From assembly GCA_965229095.1 (NCBI GenBank), contig OZ245855.1:930001-994000 (forward strand): 64,000 nt of DNA, read 5' to 3'. The position numbers and the translations under genes were made by a program. This document shows positions 58,931-64,000 of this stretch, piece by piece (the first letter of the stretch is position 1; the number at the start of each line of letters is the position of its first letter). Below the pieces are notes generated by a model. It did not search any database, was not told the origin of the DNA, and saw only the letters and a list, made by a program, of their open reading frames with translations. This stretch comes from Taibaiella sp965229095 (lineage in GTDB: Bacteria; Bacteroidota; Bacteroidia; Chitinophagales; Chitinophagaceae).

Positions 58931-61288
58931 TTACTTACTTTTAAACTGCAACGTATAATACTTCCCTTCTACCCAATAGTCGAGAAAGGTAGCATAGTAT
59001 TTGCTGCCGGGATTGCCCGACTGTCCGCCGGGATATACGCCGTAAGCCCTGATCTTGTCCGCATTCATCTCGACGATCATGCGCCAGCTCGGGCCGTGGT
59101 CTTTTTTCATAGCATTGATGGTATTGCCCCAGCCGCCGGTTTTCAGGTGCTCGTAGCTAAAGGCGGGCAATTTGGCCAGGTGCATTACTGAGGTGTTTTT
59201 CACTTTGTACCATTCGGTACCGCCAGCTTTTTCCAGCACTTTCAGGCTGTCTTCGGCTTGCTTATAGCTCAGTTGCAGCATCTCTTTCAGCCCTTCCCGT
59301 TGTGGCGTGGTGATATCGTCATAATATTTGGACGCAGAATCGGATACCAGCAGTTGCATGGTACGTTCGGCAGAAGGGTAGAGCTTGTCGGGGAAATTCC
59401 GGAAATCGTCCTGCCAGATGTTTTTGTACAGGTTGTACCAGACGATCTGAAATAAGGTTGCCGTTTTATCCTCGGGTGAAAGCTCCCCGTTCCAGGTTGC
59501 AGAAAAACCGGCAGGATTGCCGGCATAAGCTATAATGGTCTTTACTTGTTGGGAAAGATAGCTCCAGTTGCTGTTTTGCAGGTGCATCATGCCTTCCACT
59601 CCTTTTTTAGTGGAATCGCTTAGAAAATGGTTGATCTCCCAGCTTCTGAATTCGCTAAAATCACCGTTGTACCAATAAGGATAGGTATTGTCTGTAACCG
59701 ATTGGTTGGCGCTGGCCAGGTAGCCCTGCGCCGGGTTAAAGACATGTGGGTTTTCGTTCATGGGTATCGTATCGCCCCAAAGCGTGGCCGAAATATCGCC
59801 CCGCATCACGTATTTGCCCTGGTCCTTCCACTTATTGATAAAACGGCCCTGGCCCCAGATGGCGATATTACCCAGGCGGTCGGCATAAATGAAGTTCTGG
59901 GCCGGGCATTCGAAATGTTGAATGCCTTTTACAAATTCATCGTAATTGCGGGCGCGGTTGTACAGGTACACCGACAGCAACTCGTTGGTCGGGCGGTGTG
60001 CCATCCAGGTCATGGCCAATATCTTGCCGCTGCCCGATGGTTCGGGAAAATGCTCGTCGTATAGCACCGGCCCGTGAATGGTAAAGCGGATCGTGTCGAT
60101 AAAAGGTTGTTCTTTTCCTTTGATAACTATAGCTTCATGCCGTTCATTGAAAGGGATTTCTTTGTTATCGAAAATATACAGGCGAGGATCCGTTGTCTTT
60201 ATCTCGTAATAGTCCTTTACGTCACGGTAGTTATTGGTAAAGCCCCAACTGATGCTGTCGTTGAAGCCGATGATGATGCCGGGTGCGCCGGGAATGGATA
60301 CGCCATAGCAATTGATGCCGGGTGCCATAAGTTGCAATTCGTACCAGATGGAGGGCAGGTTAAGCCCCAGGTGGGGATCGTTGCATAGTATGGCGCTGCC
60401 ATTGGTCGCCATTTTACTACTGATAGCCCAGTTGTTAGAGCCAATACCGGAAGCTGATTTAAAATTTGCTGCTGTTTTCTTTGCCATATCTTTTTTAACG
60501 GTTGCGGTATCAAAACGGGCAAAGAGTTCTCCTGACGGTACAGGCGGTACAGGTAAAGATGCCGGGGCAAAAGCAGTACCGGCTGGTATCACCGGCCGGC
60601 TGTCCTTAATTTTATCAGGGAAAAGATCATCCAGCTCAGCGGCCGGTAAAGCATCTTTTAAATAGGTCATGGCAATATCGTCCACGCTGCCGGTAAGATC
60701 GTCGGCCATGTATTTGAGGAGCAACGCGCATTTGAGGTTGGTCCAGGGTTCCGGTTCAAAACCCATGAGCTTATATTCCAGGGGAAAGCTTTTAAAAGTA
60801 AGACCGGATATATACAGGTTTACGCCTTTGGTATATGCATCTAATGTTTTTTTAGTCAGGGGATCGGCCTCCATGGCTTTAAGTGAACTCTCGGCAGCCC
60901 ATACCATGCCTTTGCGTCTTTGTTTGCGGTCGAAGTCCAGCGCCTTATCGCCGATCACTTCGCTTATTCTTCCTGCTGCGGCGCGGGTTTGCATATCCAT
61001 CTGCCATAGCCTGTAGTAAGCATGAAGATACCCCTGCGCCATATAAAGGGCTTCGTCGTTTGCTGCATGCACATGAGGCACCAGCCGCTCGTCAAAAGTG
61101 ATCGTTGTTCCGGTAACGGGATTATGGAATTGCCCGGCCACATCTTTTACCGGTTCGGCATTGGCCCAGAAGCCATTGACCGGGTCCAGCAACTTGCCGA
61201 CGGCGGGTACGGTACCCAGCGGATGGTTGAGCAGCATAACCCAGGCTATGCTGCATACAAGGGCGGAAAGGAAGGAGAAGAGGCGCAT
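58931..61288 (-). CDS. Penicillin acylase family protein
   Basis: An Ntn hydrolase of about 785 residues from the ATG at 61288 (an alternative ATG 9 codons upstream also precedes the hydrophobic segment). A signal peptide (MRLFSFLSALVCSIAWVMLL) sends it to the periplasm. The alpha part has VHAANDEALYMAQGYLHAYYRLWQMDM. The self-cleaved beta-subunit N-terminal Ser lies near residue 283 in SGIGSNNWAIS, the family signature GSNNWA(I/V). It cleaves amide bonds of acyl compounds, such as acyl-homoserine lactones or peptides. The substrate is not clear. Confidence 0.93.
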   Translation of the reverse strand: MRLFSFLSALVCSIAWVMLLNHPLGTVPAVGKLLDPVNGFWANAEPVKDVAGQFHNPVTGTTITFDERLVPHVHAANDEALYMAQGYLHAYYRLWQMDMQTRAAAGRISEVIGDKALDFDRKQRRKGMVWAAESSLKAMEADPLTKKTLDAYTKGVNLYISGLTFKSFPLEYKLMGFEPEPWTNLKCALLLKYMADDLTGSVDDIAMTYLKDALPAAELDDLFPDKIKDSRPVIPAGTAFAPASLPVPPVPSGELFARFDTATVKKDMAKKTAANFKSASGIGSNNWAISSKMATNGSAILCNDPHLGLNLPSIWYELQLMAPGINCYGVSIPGAPGIIIGFNDSISWGFTNNYRDVKDYYEIKTTDPRLYIFDNKEIPFNERHEAIVIKGKEQPFIDTIRFTIHGPVLYDEHFPEPSGSGKILAMTWMAHRPTNELLSVYLYNRARNYDEFVKGIQHFECPAQNFIYADRLGNIAIWGQGRFINKWKDQGKYVMRGDISATLWGDTIPMNENPHVFNPAQGYLASANQSVTDNTYPYWYNGDFSEFRSWEINHFLSDSTKKGVEGMMHLQNSNWSYLSQQVKTIIAYAGNPAGFSATWNGELSPEDKTATLFQIVWYNLYKNIWQDDFRNFPDKLYPSAERTMQLLVSDSASKYYDDITTPQREGLKEMLQLSYKQAEDSLKVLEKAGGTEWYKVKNTSVMHLAKLPAFSYEHLKTGGWGNTINAMKKDHGPSWRMIVEMNADKIRAYGVYPGGQSGNPGSKYYATFLDYWVEGKYYTLQFKSK

Positions 61289-61410
61289 AAGCGTAAAGTT
61301 AAAAATAAAGCGCATACAGTCAAAGGAGTGTTTTGCGTTTAAAATGCTTGTCCATAAATTAAGAATTGAGACGCTCTTGTTAAAAAGAAAATGGTATCGG
61401 GGCATAGCCC

Positions 61411-61418
61411 TACATTTG
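61411..61418 (+). promoter_or_regulatory. Receptor gene -7 element (TACATTTG)
   Basis: An exact TAnnTTTG match 17 nt before the ATG at 61435. Confidence 0.55.
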
Positions 61419-61434
61419 TATCTTATCGAACACT

Positions 61435-63786
61435 ATGCGCCCTTTTTTAGCTACGCTTCTGTTTTTTATTTTGGGAACCTCCCTCGCTTCGGCCCAGAAA
61501 AAAGTATCGTTAAGCGGCTATGTAAAGGATGCTGCTTCCGGCGAAACATTGATCGGCGCCGGTATCTATGTCAAAGAAGCCGAAACCGGCATTGCTACCA
61601 ATACTTACGGCTTTTATTCCATCAGCATCCCTGCCGGGAGTTATACTATCGTAGTGACCTACCTGGGCTATAATACCCAGGAGCAAACGGTCAACCTTAT
61701 TGAGAACAGGACCCTGAACATTAACCTGCAGCCCGAAGGCAAGGAAATAGATGAGGTGGTGATCAGCGACGAGCGAAAGGATGCGAATGTGCAGGGAGCA
61801 CAGATGGGAACAATTACGCTAAGCACGGAGACCGTAAAAAAGCTGCCGGTCGTTTTCGGAGAGTCGGATATATTGAAGGCGATACAACTGTTGCCGGGGG
61901 TACAATCGGCGGGAGAAGGCAATTCCGGCTTTTATGTACGGGGCGGCGGTCCCGATCAGAACCTGGTATTGCTGGACGATGCTGTGGTGTACAACACCGG
62001 CCACTTGTTCGGTTTCTTTTCCGTGTTTAACTCCGACGCCATTAAAAATACGACCCTGATCAAAGGCGGTATGCCGGCCAATTATGGCGGCCGTTTATCT
62101 TCTGTATTGGATATTTCCATGAAGGACGGGAATGCCAAGGAATACCATGCCGAAGGCGGCCTGGGGCTTATTGCTTCGCGACTTACGCTCGAAGGCCCTA
62201 TTGTAAAGGATAAAGGTTCTTTTATGCTTTCGGGCCGCCGCACTTATATCGATCTGATTACACAGCCTTTTCTCAAAGGGCAAACCAAAGGCTCGGGCTA
62301 TTATTTTTACGACCTCAATCTTAAAGCCAATTATATCCTGGGGCCCAGGGACCGTATCTACCTGAGCGGTTATTTCGGCAGGGACGTTTTTAAGTTCAAC
62401 AGCAGCGAAGGTACTTTCAAGGCCAATATTCCCTGGGGAAATGCTACCGGTACCCTGCGCTGGAACCACCAGTTCAATGATAAGCTCTTCGTGAACACCA
62501 CCCTGGTGTATAACGATTACAAGTTCGAGTTCAACGGTTCCCAGAACGATTTTGATGTACGGTTCAACTCCGGTATCCGCGACCTGAACGGCAAAGTGGA
62601 TTTCGATTATTACACGGCCTTCAACCATCATTTTAAGTTCGGGCTCAATTATACCTATCATACTTTTACGCCCAGCCAGGTATCGGGCAGGAGCGGCGAA
62701 ACGGAGTTTGATCCTAATAATGCCTTGCAGAAGTATGCCCATGAAGCAGGGATCTATGTATTGGATGAGTTTGATCCGGCGCCCTGGTTAAAGATCAATG
62801 CCGGTCTGCGGTATTCCTATTTCGGGCAGGTAGGGCCTTATACCCGCTACAATTTTGATGGCAACGGTAATCGCCTGGATAGCACTGCTTTTAGCACCGG
62901 TAAGCTGGTTAAGGGTTATGGCGGCCTGGAACCCCGTCTCAACCTGAGGTTTGCCCTCGACCCCAGCACTTCTATAAAAGCCAGCGTAAGCAGGAGCTAC
63001 CAGTACATTCACCTGGTGTCGAATAATGGTACCACATTACCTACCGATATCTGGGTGCCCAGCACTGCTTTGGTAAGGCCACAGGAATCCTGGCAGTATT
63101 CTATGGGTTTCTTTAAAAACTTCTTTGACAATGCCCTGGAAACTTCTGTTGAAGTGTATTATAAAGACATGCGCAACCAGATCGAATACCGTTCGGGCTA
63201 TACACCTACCTCTTTCCGGGACCCCGAGCTGGACTTTGTTTTTGGAAAAGGGCAGGCTTATGGGGCCGAGTTCTTTATCCATAAGACCAAGGGTAAATTT
63301 ACCGGTTGGATAGGCTACACTTTAGCCTGGACCTACCGCGAGTTCAAGGACCTGAACCAGGGAGAACGTTTCCCTGCTAAATACGACCGCAGGCATGATC
63401 TGTCGGTCGTGGGCAGCTATGAGTTCAATAAGAAATGGACCGTTTCCGGTGTTTTTGTCTTTGGCAGCGGCAATGCCATCACGTTGCCTACGGGATATTA
63501 TTTTATAGGCCAGGCCCTGATACAGGATTACAGCAAGATCAACCAGTTCCGCATTTTCCCTTACCACCGGCTCGACCTTTCGGTAATCTATACCCCCAAA
63601 GGGGAAACCAAGAAACGCTGGAAAGGAAGCTGGGCCTTTTCTATTTACAATGTTTACAATCGCTTTAACCCTTATATCCTTTACGTAAGCACGGAAGGCA
63701 ACCTGAACAACGGCGCCAATGTAAAGGTGAAGCAAGTGTCGATTTTCCCCATAATCCCCAGCATTACCTACAATTTTAAGTTCTGA
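61435..63786 (+). CDS. TonB-dependent receptor with CarboxypepD_reg domain
   Basis: A 783-residue outer membrane receptor. Signal peptide to ASAQ (residue 21). CarboxypepD_reg-like domain about 23-108 (VSLSGYVKDAASGETLIGAG, YSISIPAGSYTIVVTYLGYN). The plug (about 120-240) includes FGESDILKAIQLLPGVQSAG, NSGFYVRGGGPDQNLVLLD, and PANYGGRLSSVLDI, a fully typical TonB-receptor plug. A barrel follows to the end (PSITYNFKF). Unlike the two other receptors in the window, this has the complete RGGGPDQN motif. Cargo unknown. It precedes a lanthipeptide-like gene, but the two appear to have separate promoters. Confidence 0.93.
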   Translation: MRPFLATLLFFILGTSLASAQKKVSLSGYVKDAASGETLIGAGIYVKEAETGIATNTYGFYSISIPAGSYTIVVTYLGYNTQEQTVNLIENRTLNINLQPEGKEIDEVVISDERKDANVQGAQMGTITLSTETVKKLPVVFGESDILKAIQLLPGVQSAGEGNSGFYVRGGGPDQNLVLLDDAVVYNTGHLFGFFSVFNSDAIKNTTLIKGGMPANYGGRLSSVLDISMKDGNAKEYHAEGGLGLIASRLTLEGPIVKDKGSFMLSGRRTYIDLITQPFLKGQTKGSGYYFYDLNLKANYILGPRDRIYLSGYFGRDVFKFNSSEGTFKANIPWGNATGTLRWNHQFNDKLFVNTTLVYNDYKFEFNGSQNDFDVRFNSGIRDLNGKVDFDYYTAFNHHFKFGLNYTYHTFTPSQVSGRSGETEFDPNNALQKYAHEAGIYVLDEFDPAPWLKINAGLRYSYFGQVGPYTRYNFDGNGNRLDSTAFSTGKLVKGYGGLEPRLNLRFALDPSTSIKASVSRSYQYIHLVSNNGTTLPTDIWVPSTALVRPQESWQYSMGFFKNFFDNALETSVEVYYKDMRNQIEYRSGYTPTSFRDPELDFVFGKGQAYGAEFFIHKTKGKFTGWIGYTLAWTYREFKDLNQGERFPAKYDRRHDLSVVGSYEFNKKWTVSGVFVFGSGNAITLPTGYYFIGQALIQDYSKINQFRIFPYHRLDLSVIYTPKGETKKRWKGSWAFSIYNVYNRFNPYILYVSTEGNLNNGANVKVKQVSIFPIIPSITYNFKF

Positions 63787-63885
63787 TGTTATAGGTTTGC
63801 TCTTCATAGGCCTACCAGTTACTGATATTTTGCCGCTTGTAAACTGTTTGTAACCGTTTATAAACTTGCGGGCTGTCACTGCAAA

Positions 63886-63913
63886 TTTGCTGCAGCGTAC
63901 CTGTCTAGTTTTG
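63886..63913 (+). promoter_or_regulatory. Promoter of the lanthipeptide-like gene
   Basis: TTTG at 63886-63889 and TAGTTTTG at 63906-63913 (16-nt spacer, slightly short). Upstream, GTTTGTAACCGTTTATAAAC (63846-63865) contains a GTTTATAAAC palindrome that could be an operator. Confidence 0.5.
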
Positions 63914-63939
63914 AATTCCACAAATAAAAAGCGATCCAA

Positions 63940-64000
63940 ATGAAAAAGAAAAGCCTGAATCTCAGTAAGAAACTGTTGTTGGTTAAAGACACTGTTACCG
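63940..64000 (+). CDS. Class I lanthipeptide-like precursor (5' end only)
   Basis: A short gene starting at ATG 63940, cut by the right edge. The visible 20 codons are MKKKSLNLSKKLLLVKDTVT. A basic start, then the K-L-x-L-x-K-x-T-(I/V) pattern, matches the leader peptide of Bacteroidota class I lanthipeptides (L1-type leader; pinensin-like). The family match is from recall. The promoter 27 nt upstream supports a real gene. The core peptide, with its Ser, Thr and Cys residues, and any modifying enzymes (LanB/LanC-type) lie outside the window. Confidence 0.6.
   Translation, partial: MKKKSLNLSKKLLLVKDTVT

Overview
The window is a chromosomal segment of a Bacteroidota bacterium, most likely order Chitinophagales (Chitinophagaceae-like). 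The evidence is a type IX secretion C-terminal sorting domain, three SusC/TonB-receptor-type outer membrane proteins, Bacteroidota promoters (-7 TAnnTTTG with a TTG/TTTG around -33), near absence of Shine-Dalgarno sequences, an OstA-like protein, and a DUF2975/XRE pair. Base composition and gene style are fairly even, so most of the window is core chromosome with a few accessory or decaying patches. Assignment below the phylum is inference.

Layout. 0-7 kb: an edge-truncated ORF, a T9SS cargo protein, a decayed serine-recombinase C-terminus, an AraC regulator, a DUF4822 lipoprotein, a divergent pair of paralogous cytosine-deaminase-like amidohydrolases (one with a Tat-like signal), a gene fragment and tRNA-Leu(CAA). 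7-16.3 kb: saccharopine/alanine dehydrogenase-like enzyme, DinB protein, uvrC, OstA-like protein, OmpA/TSP3 protein, metB-like enzyme, tRNA-Arg(TCT). 16.5-24 kb: divergent HxlR/NmrA pair, cupin, RibD-like reductase with a response-regulator remnant behind it, DUF1801, beta-carbonic anhydrase, DUF2975/XRE, and PadR coupled to a membrane protein with two GldL-like HWPGA hairpins. 24-30 kb: TonB-receptor-type protein, DUF5655, pgi and an AraC regulator.

30.3-38.5 kb is the most interesting region. It has two nearly identical secreted subunit genes, each with its own copied promoter, then a third subunit-like gene, a PapD-like periplasmic chaperone that keeps the Arg/Lys anchor pair, a two-domain tip-like protein, and a 934-codon outer membrane protein built like an usher (N-terminal Ig-like domains, barrel, C-terminal Ig/transthyretin-like domains). 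This matches an archaic (Csu-like) chaperone-usher operon, but the usher-like protein does not show a familiar PapC/FimD pattern by eye. It is a candidate undescribed chaperone-usher-type fimbrial system of Bacteroidota.

38.6-64 kb: DHA2-type MFS exporter, OpuC-type osmolyte ABC transporter with fused permease and binding protein, SET-domain protein with YwbE, YtxH, zinc alcohol dehydrogenase, an ECF sigma with region 2 only paired with a cupin anti-sigma and divergent from a TonB-receptor-type protein, DPM1-like glycosyltransferase, DEDDh exonuclease, DUF1579, guaB (apparently leaderless), DUF885 peptidase, alpha/beta hydrolase, SpoIIM-like membrane protein, frameshifted four-helix-bundle gene, penicillin acylase, and a CarboxypepD-reg TonB receptor. 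The right edge cuts a short gene whose N-terminus looks like a Bacteroidota class I lanthipeptide leader. Dispersed repeats occur between genes: a MITE-like pair of about 190 bp in inverted orientation (49.7 and 54.3 kb) and a family of CGTTGCATGCAACG-type palindromes.
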